Assembly: GCA_008015835.1 (NCBI GenBank)
Contig: SSGH01000037.1
Location: 1-64,000 of the forward strand
DNA: 64,000 nt
Origin: Lysobacter sp.
GTDB lineage: Bacteria > Pseudomonadota > Gammaproteobacteria > Xanthomonadales > Xanthomonadaceae
Direction: 5' to 3'
Shown here: positions 34,530 to 44,310 of the stretch, piece by piece
Layout: each line of letters opens with the position of its first letter
How positions within the stretch are numbered: the first letter of the stretch is position 1
Program-made: the position numbers and the translations under genes
The notes under the pieces: generated by a model
The model's database searches: none
What the model was told of the DNA's origin: nothing
Seen by the model: only the letters and a program-made list of their open reading frames with translations

Positions 34530-36200
34530 TCACAAAGCCTGATCGATCGCGATGCGCCAGGGGCCATCGTCGAGCCGCTGCAAGACCCATCGCCGATGCA
34601 GCATGAACCCGGAAAACGTGCGGTATTCCTCGCCGAAGCGGCCGATGTGGTTCACCACGGCTTTCACCTCTTCCGCGATGCGCGGTCCCGATGCGGTTTG
34701 CGCGCGGCCCGCGGGCGCTTGGGCGATATCGAACACCACGTACGGCGCGCCCACTTTCGCCACTTCCACGCCGTACACGTCGTCGAGCAAACGTCGGCGC
34801 GCGCGATCCCAAGCGCTCGCGCCGCTCACCTCGCTCATCACCTCCCAGGTGCGATCCACCCAGGCGAACGAGGCGTCTTTTTCGTAGAACCGGCGGATAT
34901 GCCAGGAGGCGTAGCAGGACAACCACGTCTTCATATCGCCGACTTTCAGCGCTTCGAACGCGACTTCGAGCACGCGCTGCGGCGTATCGCCGTCCTTCAG
35001 CGCCGGTCGTCGGATGCCCGCTTCCAGCGCGGCCTCGCCGGCGAAGGTTTCGGCGCCTTCGGCGCGCTGCAGATCGACGAAGAAGCAGCGGCTGCGATCG
35101 CTCGCGTTGGCGACCAACGCGACGTGCGGAGTCAATCGCAAACCGGAGACGGTGATCCGACGATCGACATCGCTGACCAAGACCGGCTCGGCTTGCACCA
35201 CGCCGATGAAGGTGACGATCGCATCTCTGAAATTGGGGTCGACTTTCTCGACGTATTCGCCGATCGCCGCGTACAGCGGTTTCATCGCGTCCGAGGCTTT
35301 ATCGATCAGATAACCGCCCTCGCCGCTGCCGGACCAGTACCAGGAACGATCGGTCTCGAACAGCGTTTCGCGTTTGGACAGCGGCGGCAGCCGAATCAAT
35401 TTGCCGACCAGACCTTCGGTGTGTTCCTTGAAACTGTTCGGCGCCGAAGGCGGATCGGCCATCAGCGTCTCGGCGCATTGGGCCAAGTACGCCGCGAACG
35501 CGCGCTCGGCCGCGATCGACACGTCCTTCGCCCGCGCGTCGCCCAGCAGGCGATAGGCGATATCCGCCGATGAGAGATCGCGCTTTTCGCCGGCCACGAC
35601 CGCCTTGATCGCCGCGTAGTCCTCGGCGACCGCACGCGCATAAGCCGACGGATAGCGCCCTTCGAGGAACGCGACGCGTTCGGCGTGCGCGGCGATCTCC
35701 TCGGTCAAATTCTTGGTGTAGTTGCCGGCGTAGTAGTCCCAGCCCGCCAGCGCGCGTTTGGCGAAATCGACGAACTGACGATGCCAACTGTCCCACGATG
35801 CGCCGAGGCCGTCGTTCTCCGCGCCGATCGGCCCGTCCGCGCCGTAACGCGGCCGACCTTCGGCGGTTCTGTACGTGCGATAGCCGCCGATCGCGCCGCG
35901 TATCGTCAGCGGCGCGTCGTCGCGCAGCACCGATAACGTCAACGGATCGTCGGGCTTGCGCCCTTCGGCCTGCAGCCATTGCTCGAACCGGCTATCGCCG
36001 ATGCGAATGCGCGCATCGACGGCCGCGCGGTCGTAAACGACGGCGTCGTGGCCGACGATCAGATCGCCCACGCGCAAGCCGCTGCCGCGAAATCCGCTGT
36101 CCCACGGAATCCATGCGACGAAGACCGCGGTGGCGTCGGCGTCCAGCGGCGAGCCGGTCTCGATTTCGACGATCGGGTTCGTTCCTTCGGGCCATCCCAT
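34530..36200 (-). CDS. Large protein with possible PDZ-like N-terminus, unknown
   Basis: 556 residues starting MGWPEGTNPIVEIETG. Residues ~20-110 (VAWIPWDSGFRGSGLRVGDLIVGHDAVV, then DPLTLSVLRDDAPLTI) have the GLRxGDxIxxx pattern of a PDZ-like peptide-binding domain. The rest, ~440 residues, is unrecognised. It includes a Trp/Tyr-rich region (WDSWHRQFVDFAKRALAGWDYYAGNY) and a late domain ending in a VLQRLDDGPWRI strand reminiscent of SnoaL/NTF2-like tails. There is no signal peptide. It pairs with the helical protein at 33267-34520. Role unknown. Confidence 0.65.
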   Translation of the reverse strand: MGWPEGTNPIVEIETGSPLDADATAVFVAWIPWDSGFRGSGLRVGDLIVGHDAVVYDRAAVDARIRIGDSRFEQWLQAEGRKPDDPLTLSVLRDDAPLTIRGAIGGYRTYRTAEGRPRYGADGPIGAENDGLGASWDSWHRQFVDFAKRALAGWDYYAGNYTKNLTEEIAAHAERVAFLEGRYPSAYARAVAEDYAAIKAVVAGEKRDLSSADIAYRLLGDARAKDVSIAAERAFAAYLAQCAETLMADPPSAPNSFKEHTEGLVGKLIRLPPLSKRETLFETDRSWYWSGSGEGGYLIDKASDAMKPLYAAIGEYVEKVDPNFRDAIVTFIGVVQAEPVLVSDVDRRITVSGLRLTPHVALVANASDRSRCFFVDLQRAEGAETFAGEAALEAGIRRPALKDGDTPQRVLEVAFEALKVGDMKTWLSCYASWHIRRFYEKDASFAWVDRTWEVMSEVSGASAWDRARRRLLDDVYGVEVAKVGAPYVVFDIAQAPAGRAQTASGPRIAEEVKAVVNHIGRFGEEYRTFSGFMLHRRWVLQRLDDGPWRIAIDQAL

Positions 36201-36679
36201 ATGCGACTCCGGTCGGTGGCGATGCGACGCGCCGCAGCGACGGTCTCCGTCCGCGGGCGTCGAGAGGATACGCGATGCCACAGGCGGGCGCAGACCCCGA
36301 CATCCCCGCAATCGGGCATCGCGGACGGCGCTCGAAACGCGCGGTCTCGGTCCGTGCGACGGGCCGCCCGTAGACTACGCGTTCTCGGCGCCGATGCGAC
36401 GCGAGACGGACAACATCGGCACAGTCGTCGCGAACGGCGGCGCTTGCCGCGAACACCTACCGCGCGCGACCGCCGCGGCCCGCATTCCACGTCGATTTCA
36501 CATCTCGCCGCCGACACTCACGCCTCGCCCCGGCAGGCTTCGCGCCGACCGCGGCGCCGTCGCACCCCCGTTCGGGCGCCTGTCCGATCCGAGCATGCCC
36601 GCGCAAGCGTGCCCGCTTGCGCGCATCGCTCGCTTTCGTTCCCTCCTTCGTCACCCTTTTCCACGACACGGATCTCTTC
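36201..36679. other. Gene-free stretch between divergent genes
   Basis: 479 nt between two divergently oriented genes. It presumably contains both promoters and leaders. I see no convincing ORF, hairpin array or repeat in it. Confidence 0.5.
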
Positions 36680-38398
36680 ATGACTCGATCGCTTTCTCGC
36701 CCCTCGGGCGTTCGCCCCGCCGCGCTCGCGGTATCGCTCACGGGATCGCTCGCCGTCGCGTCGATCGGCGTTTTCGTCGCCGACGCGCGCGCGGGCAACG
36801 CCGACCTCGACACCAGCTACGCGTTCGGCGGCACGATGCTGCGCGAATTGAGCGCGTACGGCAGTCGCGGCAGCGCCGGCGCCCTGCAGCCCGACGGCAA
36901 ATTGCTGCTCGGCGGCTGGGTGCAGGACGCCTACGGCGGCAACGATTTCGGCGTGGCGCGCCACGTCGCCGACGGCTATCCCGATTTCGGCTTCGGCGAC
37001 GGCACCGGCAAATTGGTGTTCGACATCGTCAACAGCCAAAACGAAGTGACCGATATGGCGTACACCAGCGCCGGCATTTACGTCGGCGGTTTCAGCTACA
37101 TCGGCGCCAATCCGGTGATGACGCTGACGAAGCTGACGCACGCGGGCGCGCTCGACACCAGCTTCGCGACCGGCGGCAAATTGACCGTGCAGGTCGGCAC
37201 GTGGTCAATGGCGAACGCCTTGGCGGTGCAAGCGGACGGCAAAATTCTTCTCGTCGGGCAAAGTTTCGACGCCGTCACCAAGAACGATTTCGCGGTCGTT
37301 CGCGTCAACGCCAACGGCACGCTCGATTCGAGCTTCGGCCTGTCCGGCAAGGTGCGCATCCCGCTATCGTCCAACGACAACGACCTCGCGCATGGCGTGG
37401 CGGTCGCGAACGACGGCAGCATCTATGTCGTCGGCGAGAGCCGGAACGGCAGCGTGTTTTCGACGCCGGTGATTCGCTTGAACATATACGGCGATCTCGA
37501 TGCCACTTTCGACGGCGACGGCATCGTGTATCTGTCGCGCGCCGGCTACAACCTGTACGGCCGCACGATCGCGATCGATCTCGAAGGCAAGCCGATCGTC
37601 GGATCGAATGCGCTGCAGTTCACGCCGTATCTGTACGGCGTGAATATGACGCGATTGCTGAGCAACGGCGCGCTCGACACCGCATACAACGGCAACGGGC
37701 ATTTCTATACGCCGCTCGCGCCGGACGGAACATACGATCTGAACGCGATGGAAGTCACGCCGATGGGCACCACCCTGGTGGCCGGCGCGCTGAACATCAC
37801 GAGCGGTAGCACGTCCACTATCTTCACCGCGCGATTCGGCGAAGGCGGGATTTTGGACACGAGCTACGCCAACGGAGCCGGCTACAAGCTCGGAGGCATC
37901 GGTTCGAGCTACGCCTCGCCGACCGGCGCGGAGTTCCTGGCGTTGGCGCCGGACGGCAAGTTCTACGTCGGCGGCTACAGCCAAGCGCGTTATTTCTCGC
38001 TGCGCTTCCAAGGCGACGTGTGGGATGTGACGCCGAACCCGGTCTTCTACACCCCCTACGAGGACGTGCCGCGTTCGACCTTGCAGACCAGCGGATTGAT
38101 CCACATAGGCGGCCTGACGCTGGGCGCGCGCGTGCCGATCTCCGTCGAGGGCGGGAGTTATATTCGGAACGGCGCGCCCGCGACGACCGCTCCGGGCTAT
38201 GTCAGCAACGGCGATTGGATCAAGTTGGTGCACACATCGGCGGCGACGTACGACAGCACCGTGACCACGACGTTGATAGTCGGCGGCCTGTCGCCGGCGA
38301 ACAATCGCAGCACGATTCTCGGTACGCGGATGAGCACCTCGTTCAGCAGCACGACGGCGCCGATGCCGCCCAAACACGGCGGCGGCGAACCGCTCTGA
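36680..38398 (+). CDS. Secreted delta-60 repeat (DUF5122-type) beta-propeller protein
   Basis: 572 residues. The start MTRSLSRPSG gives a long signal peptide (hydrophobic SLTGSLAVASIGVFVADARA). The mature protein carries repeated units of ~60 residues with the delta-60 signature G-x-LDTSFA/G-x-G and L-x-PDGKxLxxG: for example GALDTSFATGGK, GTLDSSFGLSGK, DLDATFDGDG and ALDTAYNGNG. Each is followed by AVQADGKILLVG-like strands. Such proteins fold as beta-propellers and are exported; their functions are mostly unknown. The C-terminal ~110 residues form a separate Ser/Thr-rich domain (GLIHIGGLTLGARVPISVEGG). Confidence 0.82.
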   Translation: MTRSLSRPSGVRPAALAVSLTGSLAVASIGVFVADARAGNADLDTSYAFGGTMLRELSAYGSRGSAGALQPDGKLLLGGWVQDAYGGNDFGVARHVADGYPDFGFGDGTGKLVFDIVNSQNEVTDMAYTSAGIYVGGFSYIGANPVMTLTKLTHAGALDTSFATGGKLTVQVGTWSMANALAVQADGKILLVGQSFDAVTKNDFAVVRVNANGTLDSSFGLSGKVRIPLSSNDNDLAHGVAVANDGSIYVVGESRNGSVFSTPVIRLNIYGDLDATFDGDGIVYLSRAGYNLYGRTIAIDLEGKPIVGSNALQFTPYLYGVNMTRLLSNGALDTAYNGNGHFYTPLAPDGTYDLNAMEVTPMGTTLVAGALNITSGSTSTIFTARFGEGGILDTSYANGAGYKLGGIGSSYASPTGAEFLALAPDGKFYVGGYSQARYFSLRFQGDVWDVTPNPVFYTPYEDVPRSTLQTSGLIHIGGLTLGARVPISVEGGSYIRNGAPATTAPGYVSNGDWIKLVHTSAATYDSTVTTTLIVGGLSPANNRSTILGTRMSTSFSSTTAPMPPKHGGGEPL

Positions 38399-38466
38399 CG
38401 CGAGATCGACGCGATCGATCGCGTCCCGGCGATGGAACACGCGATCGACAAGCCGTCGCGATACGA

Positions 38467-38492
38467 CGAAGGGCGCCGAGAGGCGCCCTTCG
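38467..38492 (+). terminator. Terminator after the delta-60 protein gene
   Basis: CGAAGGGCGCC/GGCGCCCTTCG, an 11-bp stem with a GAGA tetraloop followed by TTGTTT, 68 nt after the stop codon. Confidence 0.75.
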
Positions 38493-38626
38493 TTGTTTCT
38501 ATGCACGAGACACTGTGCGGCCACGCGACCCGCATCACTTGTATCCCGTCACCCCGGCGCAGGCCGGGGTCCAGCGTTTCGAATCGACGAATCTCGGATT
38601 TCGACCAGCAACGCACTCTCGCATTC

Positions 38627-38702
38627 CGCAGGCTGGGTGCTTTGCACCCAGCCCAATGGCCGGTGATAGCTGGGTCGGATGGCCCAGCCTACGGTCCTGG
38701 CG
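38627..38702. repeat. GGCTGGGTGC palindromic repeat
   Basis: GGCTGGGTGCTTTGCACCCAGCC is a near-perfect palindrome, followed by GCTGGGTCGGATGGCCCAGCC and CTACGG. Upstream at ~38551 is GTCACCCCGGCGCAGGCCGG, another dispersed intergenic motif. Together with the terminator they explain the 344-nt gene-free gap. Confidence 0.65.
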
Positions 38703-38742
38703 GCGAAGAGATTGTGGGCACAGCGCCATTCGTAAGGTGCGT

Positions 38743-39234
38743 CTATGCCTCGCGCCTGAGCAGGGCGACTGTGCGGCCATCCGTTGTGCTGATTTCGCCG
38801 GCAACGTTGAATCCGATGCGCAGGTGAAAGGATAGCGACCTGGGATTCGGCGGTTCGAGATTCACTTCGCAACATAACGCGGACGCCCCAAGTCGGCGAG
38901 CCCGCAACGCCAGTGCTTCATACAATGCGCGTCCGATGCCCGTTCCGCGACTTCGCTCATCGATAACGATCTGATCCACGTAAACGAACGGGTCGGCGAC
39001 GGACGCTTGAAAAGCGAGGAATTCTTCACCGTCGTAAGATTGGTCTTTGGAGAATGCCAAAGCGTAGCCCGCCATGGCGCCATCGGGCCGCACGACCGCC
39101 AAGTGCAGTGCGGAGATATCCATGAGTCGAGAGAGCTCCGAGCGATCAAGCCGAAAAACAGCAGGAGCGGCCTCGCGATTGAGGCGGAGGACGTCTGCGA
39201 TGTCGTCGTAGTGCAGCGGTCGGATCGTCGGCAT
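38743..39234 (-). CDS. GNAT-family N-acetyltransferase
   Basis: 163 residues starting MPTIRPLHYDD. The acetyl-CoA binding motif A is visible in VDQIVIDERSRGTGIGRALYEAL, with the RGTGIG pyrophosphate loop, and motif B follows with LCCEVNLEPPNPRSLSFHLRIGF. This is a typical single-domain GNAT enzyme that acetylates an amine of an unknown substrate. The longer upstream in-frame start (39309) is rejected because that extension is unrelated in character. It is alone on its strand. Confidence 0.85.
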   Translation of the reverse strand: MPTIRPLHYDDIADVLRLNREAAPAVFRLDRSELSRLMDISALHLAVVRPDGAMAGYALAFSKDQSYDGEEFLAFQASVADPFVYVDQIVIDERSRGTGIGRALYEALALRARRLGASALCCEVNLEPPNPRSLSFHLRIGFNVAGEISTTDGRTVALLRREA

Positions 39235-39393
39235 GAGACTTGGCGCATGAGTTGAGCCGCCCCGCAGCGGGACGAGGGACGCGATCGAGCGCAGTATGCG
39301 CAAGATCATGACGCAATGCCGGATGTGCTGGAAGCGCGAAAAGCCCCCCGCGTCGACAACCTGGCGACAGAGGTTTCTGGCGTCGACTCACGA

Positions 39394-39425
39394 ACGACAA
39401 CGGGCGCCTCGGCGCCCGTCGTCGT
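39394..39425 (-). terminator. Terminator of ahcY
   Basis: CGGGCGC/GCGCCCG stem with CTCG loop, extended by ACGAC/GTCGT, located 27 nt after the ahcY stop on the minus strand. The U-tract is weak. Confidence 0.6.
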
Positions 39426-39451
39426 TTCGCATCGCGGGAACGCCCCGGCGA

Positions 39452-40873
39452 TCAGTAGCGGTAATGCTCCGGCTTGTACGGGCCGCTCTGCGGCACGCCG
39501 AGGTAGGCGGCTTGTTCGTGGGTCAGCGTGGTCAGCTTCACGCCGATCTTTTCCAGGTGCAGGCGCGCGACTTCTTCGTCGAGCTTCTTCGGCAGGATGT
39601 AGACCTTCGGCGAGTAGAAGTCTTTGTTCGCCCACAGGTCGATCTGCGCGAGGGTCTGGTTCGAGAACGAATTCGACATCACGAAGCTGGGGTGGCCGGT
39701 GGCGCAGCCCAGATTGACGAGGCGACCTTCGGCGAGCAGGAACATTTCGCGGCCGTTCGACAGCTTGTACTTGTCGACCTGCGGCTTGATGTTGATCTTC
39801 TCGGCGCCGCTGGCGTTCAAGCGATCGACTTGGATTTCGTTGTCGAAGTGGCCGATGTTGCAGACGATGGCCTGATCCTTCATGCCCAGCATGTGATCGT
39901 AGGTGATGACGTCTTTGTTGCCGGTGGTGGTGACGTAGATGTCGGCCACGCCCAGCGTGTCTTCGACCGTCTTCACTTCGTACCCTTCCATCGCCGCCTG
40001 CAGCGCGCAGATCGGGTCGATCTCGGTGACGATGACGCGAGCGCCGTAGGCGCGCAGCGAATGCGCCGAGCCCTTGCCCACGTCGCCGTAGCCGCAGACC
40101 ACCGCGACCTTGCCGGCCAGCATCACGTCCATCGCGCGCTTCAGGCCGTCGGCCAGCGATTCGCGGCAGCCGTACAGATTGTCGAACTTCGACTTGGTGA
40201 CCGAGTCGTTGACGTTGATCGCCGGCACCAGCAGCTTGCCCGCTTCGGCGAGCTGATACAGGCGATGCACGCCGGTGGTGGTTTCTTCGGACACGCCCTT
40301 CCAATCTTTGACGACGTTGGTCCAGAAACCGGGGCGATCCTTGGCGACGCGCTTGAGCAGGTTCTTGATGATCTGCTCTTCGTGCGAGGACGCCGGCTCG
40401 TCGACCCACTTCGAGCCCTGCTCCAATTCGTAGCCTTTGTGGATCAGCAGCGTCACGTCGCCGCCGTCGTCGACCACCAATTCGGGGCCTTTACCGCCGG
40501 GGAAAGTCACGGCATCGAGCGTGCATTCCCAATACTCTTCCAAGGTTTCGCCTTTCCATGCGAACACCGGGGTGCCGGTGGCGGCGATGGCGGCGGCGGC
40601 GTGGTCTTGCGTGCTGAAGATGTTGCACGACGCCCAACGCACGTCGGCGCCGACGTCTTTCAGGGTTTCGATCAGCACCGCGGTTTGGATGGTCATGTGC
40701 AGCGAGCCGGTGACGCGCACGCCTTTCAGCGGCTTGGTCGCGGCGTATTTGTTGCGGATCGACATCAGGCCCGGCATTTCGTGCTCGGCGATTTCGATTT
40801 CCTTGCGGCCCCAGTCGGCGAGGGAAATGTCCGCGACTTTGTAATCGTGCTTGAGGTTGACGACAGCGTTCAT
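39452..40873 (-). CDS. ahcY: Adenosylhomocysteinase (SAH hydrolase)
   Basis: 473 residues, the normal bacterial length. Hallmarks are [24 protein letters not shown] at the start, [14 protein letters not shown], the NAD-binding [13 protein letters not shown], and the C-terminal KPEHYRY. It hydrolyses S-adenosylhomocysteine to adenosine and homocysteine, relieving inhibition of methyltransferases and feeding the methionine cycle. The ATG at 40873 ([11 protein letters not shown]) is preferred, since in-frame upstream codons overlap the riboswitch. Expression is expected to rise with SAH through that riboswitch. Confidence 0.97.
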   Translation of the reverse strand: MNAVVNLKHDYKVADISLADWGRKEIEIAEHEMPGLMSIRNKYAATKPLKGVRVTGSLHMTIQTAVLIETLKDVGADVRWASCNIFSTQDHAAAAIAATGTPVFAWKGETLEEYWECTLDAVTFPGGKGPELVVDDGGDVTLLIHKGYELEQGSKWVDEPASSHEEQIIKNLLKRVAKDRPGFWTNVVKDWKGVSEETTTGVHRLYQLAEAGKLLVPAINVNDSVTKSKFDNLYGCRESLADGLKRAMDVMLAGKVAVVCGYGDVGKGSAHSLRAYGARVIVTEIDPICALQAAMEGYEVKTVEDTLGVADIYVTTTGNKDVITYDHMLGMKDQAIVCNIGHFDNEIQVDRLNASGAEKINIKPQVDKYKLSNGREMFLLAEGRLVNLGCATGHPSFVMSNSFSNQTLAQIDLWANKDFYSPKVYILPKKLDEEVARLHLEKIGVKLTTLTHEQAAYLGVPQSGPYKPEHYRY

Positions 40874-40929
40874 GGTGAAACTCCGTTGGCTCGGGACACG
40901 CGCCGCGCGGGCGGTGTCGACGTGAACGG

Positions 40930-41048
40930 GCGCGGTTGCAGGGGTGCATCGCCGAGCCTGGCCGTCGGATGCCCCACGGACGGGGCCGACGCGACGCGCC
41001 ATCGGAATGGGGTCGCGGGACGGTCGCAGCGCCCCTCGGCGGGGCAGA
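40930..41048 (-). promoter_or_regulatory. SAH riboswitch upstream of ahcY
   Basis: On the minus strand the leader contains CCGAGGGGCGCTGCGACC (about 41038-41021) and, ~60 nt later, GGCCAGGCTCGGC (40963-40951). These are the two conserved blocks of the SAH riboswitch class. The GCCGAG/CTCGGC pairing closes stem P1, and the GC-rich insert between them forms a hairpin. It sits ~60 nt before the ahcY ATG. SAH riboswitches activate ahcY when SAH accumulates. Confidence 0.88.
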
Positions 41049-41091
41049 GACCCCTCGAACGTACCGTTGGCGGTGGCCCGAAGGGGCCGGC

Positions 41092-41097
41092 ATTGTA
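41092..41097 (-). promoter_or_regulatory. -10 box TACAAT for ahcY
   Basis: GATACAATG on the minus strand lies ~50 nt upstream of the riboswitch core. It is the only strong -10-like element in the leader region. The -35 is not obvious. Confidence 0.5.
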
Positions 41098-41197
41098 TCG
41101 CTTTCTCCGGATGGAAAGATGAAGCGCGAACCCAGGTGGCCGTGCGTTCGAGGCGATTGCGTTTGCTCCCGAGCGGGTTCTTCGGGAGGCAAGCACC

Positions 41198-43084
41198 ATG
41201 GCGCGGTCGCGCGTACGAAACGGGGCCGCCGCTGCCCCTTGGACCTTCGAGATTCCGGCCGGCCTCGGTCGCCGAAAAACCGCTCGTTTGGCCCCGCCCA
41301 CGCCCGGCATGCCGGAGCGACGCCGCCTGCGGGTGTACGCGCAGGATCCGGCGCTGAGCTGCGACGACGGCGCCATCTATACGGTCTCCATTCCGTACGA
41401 ACCGCTACGGCCGGGCCCCGAGGGCGCCTTGCTCGTGGTCGAACCGCTGCCCGCGGAACCGTGCCCAGCCGCGCCGACGCGCCGCGGGGCCGCGCGCCGT
41501 TCCGCGCCGACGCTCGCGACGCCCGTGGATTTGGACGCCCCCGCCTTGCTGATGGAGCAAGGCTTGCCGCCGAGCAGCACGAGCCGCCCCTTCATGCAGC
41601 AGATGGTCTACGCGGTGTGCATGGAAACCTACGAATGCTTCGTGCGCGCTCTCGGCCGCGACCCGGGCTTCGGCCCGCTGGGCGGCGAAGGCGAACGCGA
41701 CGGACGGCTGCGGGTGCGGGCGATGGCGTTCAAGGAAGCGAATGCGTATTACGACCGCGAGAGCGGCGCGCTGATGCTCGGCTACGAATTCGCGGGCGCC
41801 TACGCCAAGAAGCGAGGGCAGCCCGGCGCGGAGGTGTACATCGCGCTGTCGCGCGATGTGGTCGCGCACGAAATGAGCCACGCGATGCTGGACAGCCTGC
41901 GGCCGAATTTTTTGCGCCCGACGCATAAGGATGTCGGCGCGCTGCACGAGGGGTTCTCCGATTTGGTCGCGCTGCTCATGCGGTTCGCGCAGCAAGACGT
42001 GGTGGAGCGCGCGATCGCGAGCACGCAAGGCGGGTTGATGGATAACCGGCTGATGGACATCGGTCGGCAATTCGGCTTCGATTTGATCGACGGTAAGAGC
42101 GCGCTTCGCAGCGCCGCAGCGACGGACCCATACGACAAGCGCATGCCCGACGATCGCCGCTACGCGCGCAACACCGAGGAGCACGATCTCGGCGCCGTGT
42201 TCCTATCGGCGATGTTCGATGCGTTCTGCACCGGATACGAGCGCGCGACGGGTACGGTGCGGCGCATGTTGATCGCGCAGCACGGGCATCTGCCGCACGA
42301 AGGGGTCGCATGGCTGGCCAAGGAAGCGGTGAAGATCGCGAAACGGTTCTTGAATATCTCGATTCGCGCGATCGACTACTGCCCGCCGTTCCACTGCACG
42401 TTCGGCGAATACCTGCGCGCGCTGCTGACCGCGGACCGCGACGTGACCGGCGAAGAAGGCGTGCCGTATCGCGAAATCGTGATCGGTTCGTTCCGCCGTT
42501 TCGGCATCACCGTACCCGACGTGCCCACGCTCAGCGAAGACAGCCTGCTGTGGAAATCGCCGCGCAGCGGGACGATTACGATCCCGGAGCTGCGATTCCG
42601 CGCGCTGGGCTTGGATTTTCGCGACGGCCGCTGCGATTGGCCGGACGACGACGGCGGCGCGGCGGTGCGTCGCGCGGCGCAGGCGCTGGGACGCGTGGTG
42701 TGCGCGCCGCGCTATGCGCACGATTTCGGCCTCGCGCCGCCGAATTCGCGCACCAAGGCGCCGACGATCCTATCGCTGCGCACGCTGCGACGCGTTTCGC
42801 CCCAGGACGAGGTCACGTTCGATTTGGTCGCCGAGGTGGTGCAATCGCGGCGCGTCGCCGAGGGCTGGTTTCTCGGCGGTTCGACCATCGTGATTTCGTC
42901 GGAGGGCGAGGTTCGCTACGCGATCGCGAAACACGTCGACAGCGCGCGACGCTTGGACGCGCAGCGGCGCTGGCTGAAGCGACAACCGAGAGACGTGGGC
43001 GACGCGGCGTGGGACGCGGATTCGCTGGCCTCGATGGGGCTGATCGCCGCGCAGCATCGACGGCGGCTCAACGCGGCGCGCTGA
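41198..43084 (+). CDS. Gluzincin metallopeptidase-like protein (M4-like zinc site)
   Basis: 628 residues. The zinc site is HEMSH (H224, E225, H228), with a downstream Glu251 in [12 protein letters not shown], the HExxH-(~23)-E arrangement of thermolysin-type gluzincins. There is no convincing signal peptide; the first ~100 residues are Arg/Pro/Ala-rich. The ~300 residues after the peptidase domain are unassigned and longer than in ordinary M4 enzymes, so it may be a multi-domain variant. The GTG and ATG possibilities near 41198 make the start uncertain. The substrate is unknown. Confidence 0.72.
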   Translation: MARSRVRNGAAAAPWTFEIPAGLGRRKTARLAPPTPGMPERRRLRVYAQDPALSCDDGAIYTVSIPYEPLRPGPEGALLVVEPLPAEPCPAAPTRRGAARRSAPTLATPVDLDAPALLMEQGLPPSSTSRPFMQQMVYAVCMETYECFVRALGRDPGFGPLGGEGERDGRLRVRAMAFKEANAYYDRESGALMLGYEFAGAYAKKRGQPGAEVYIALSRDVVAHEMSHAMLDSLRPNFLRPTHKDVGALHEGFSDLVALLMRFAQQDVVERAIASTQGGLMDNRLMDIGRQFGFDLIDGKSALRSAAATDPYDKRMPDDRRYARNTEEHDLGAVFLSAMFDAFCTGYERATGTVRRMLIAQHGHLPHEGVAWLAKEAVKIAKRFLNISIRAIDYCPPFHCTFGEYLRALLTADRDVTGEEGVPYREIVIGSFRRFGITVPDVPTLSEDSLLWKSPRSGTITIPELRFRALGLDFRDGRCDWPDDDGGAAVRRAAQALGRVVCAPRYAHDFGLAPPNSRTKAPTILSLRTLRRVSPQDEVTFDLVAEVVQSRRVAEGWFLGGSTIVISSEGEVRYAIAKHVDSARRLDAQRRWLKRQPRDVGDAAWDADSLASMGLIAAQHRRRLNAAR

Positions 43085-43096
43085 CGAATTTCGCGC

Positions 43097-44137
43097 TCAG
43101 TCGTTCGACGTCCGCGCTTCGGCGGGCGAGACGACGACGACATGGTCGTCCACGGACACGCTGCGTGCTCGCTCGCCCTCACGGGCTCGGTTCACGAGCC
43201 CGCGCAGGTAACGATGCCATTCGTCTTCGATGCGCTCGACCGGACCGATGCGCGCCTCGAAATTCGCCAGCGTGCCGCCTTCGGCGATCAGCCGTTTGTA
43301 ACCGTCGGCATAGCGACCGCCGTCGTAGTGGAAAAGGAAGTGCGTGAGGCTCCAATACTGCACGTAGTATTGGTTGACGCGCCCCGCCATCGGCGGCATG
43401 CCCTTCCCGGTCAACAACGCGCGCAGCGGCACCCAGCGCTCCTGCGCGATATCGACCTTCACGTCTTCGTCGAGCGGAAACGAGGCGAGCCACCAAATCG
43501 GATAAGTGTTCGGGTCGATGTCGCCGAGCCGCAATTCGCCGTTCACGAAACGACTGGTGCCGAAGTAGGTGCCGAGACCTTCGTCGATCCAGGGCGCTTT
43601 CTTGAAATGCGCGACTTCCGCGTTCAGTTGATGCGTCGCCTCATGCACCATCCAGTGATAGGGATTCGGCGCCCCCGCGACGTAGTACGCGTGGCACATC
43701 GGCGTGAGGTAATACGCTTCCGCCCAAGGGAGACTGTAGTTGTAGCGTTGGAAGTGCGCGCGATCGCGGTACAAGGTGAGCTTCAGCTTGTCCGCGCGTT
43801 CCCCGAAGGCCTCCGCCGGTAGCTGTTCGCGGAAGAACGCGCGATAGCGGTCGTGCAAACGTTCGACGGCGCGCGCCACCTGCTCGGTCTGCGCCGGGTC
43901 GGCCGTGGCGATGATGCGATAGTGCGCGGTGTCGTGGATGCGCGCGTTCGGCGGCGGCGGCGGTTGTCCGCGTTTGCGCGCGGCGACGCGGGCATCCACC
44001 AGCGCGTTATCGGTGGACGCGCGTGCGCGGTAGCGCTCCAGCCACCATGCGCGCCAGAACAAGAACGCGACGACGGCGCCCGCGATCGCGAGCGTCCAAA
44101 GCAGCGTCTTGTGTTTCGCGAGCGCGGCGAGCGACAT
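43097..44137 (-). CDS. Membrane-anchored gluzincin-like protein
   Basis: 346 residues with an N-terminal membrane helix (about 12-33, LLWTLAIAGAVVAFLFWRAWW). A zinc-peptidase signature follows: MVHEATHQLNAEV (HExxH) and, 19 residues on, PWIDEGLGTYFG with the third ligand Glu. This pattern occurs in DUF1570-like peptidase-family proteins. The soluble part presumably faces the periplasm. It converges on the gene at 41198 with only 12 nt between the stop codons. Catalytic activity is plausible but unproven. Confidence 0.72.
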   Translation of the reverse strand: MSLAALAKHKTLLWTLAIAGAVVAFLFWRAWWLERYRARASTDNALVDARVAARKRGQPPPPPNARIHDTAHYRIIATADPAQTEQVARAVERLHDRYRAFFREQLPAEAFGERADKLKLTLYRDRAHFQRYNYSLPWAEAYYLTPMCHAYYVAGAPNPYHWMVHEATHQLNAEVAHFKKAPWIDEGLGTYFGTSRFVNGELRLGDIDPNTYPIWWLASFPLDEDVKVDIAQERWVPLRALLTGKGMPPMAGRVNQYYVQYWSLTHFLFHYDGGRYADGYKRLIAEGGTLANFEARIGPVERIEDEWHRYLRGLVNRAREGERARSVSVDDHVVVVSPAEARTSND

Positions 44138-44230
44138 GCGGCGAGGCTCCTCGGTTCGTTCGCATCACAGCATAGGGGCTCAGGCCTGTCCACGCGATCC
44201 GCGCGCGCTCACGTTGCCTTCGCCCGAACG

Positions 44231-44260
44231 CGAACGAGGCGCCCGTAGGCGCCTCGTTCG
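44231..44260 (-). terminator. Terminator of the Asp-box repeat protein gene
   Basis: CGAACGAGGCGC/GCGCCTCGTTCG is a perfect 12-bp stem with a 6-nt loop, ~50 nt downstream of the minus-strand stop at 44311. The T-tract is absent, so it could also be a transcript-stabilising hairpin. Confidence 0.6.
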
Positions 44261-44310
44261 GTATCGCATCGCGCGTCGGGCTCGCGCGGTTCGAGCGCCT
44301 CGCTACCCCG

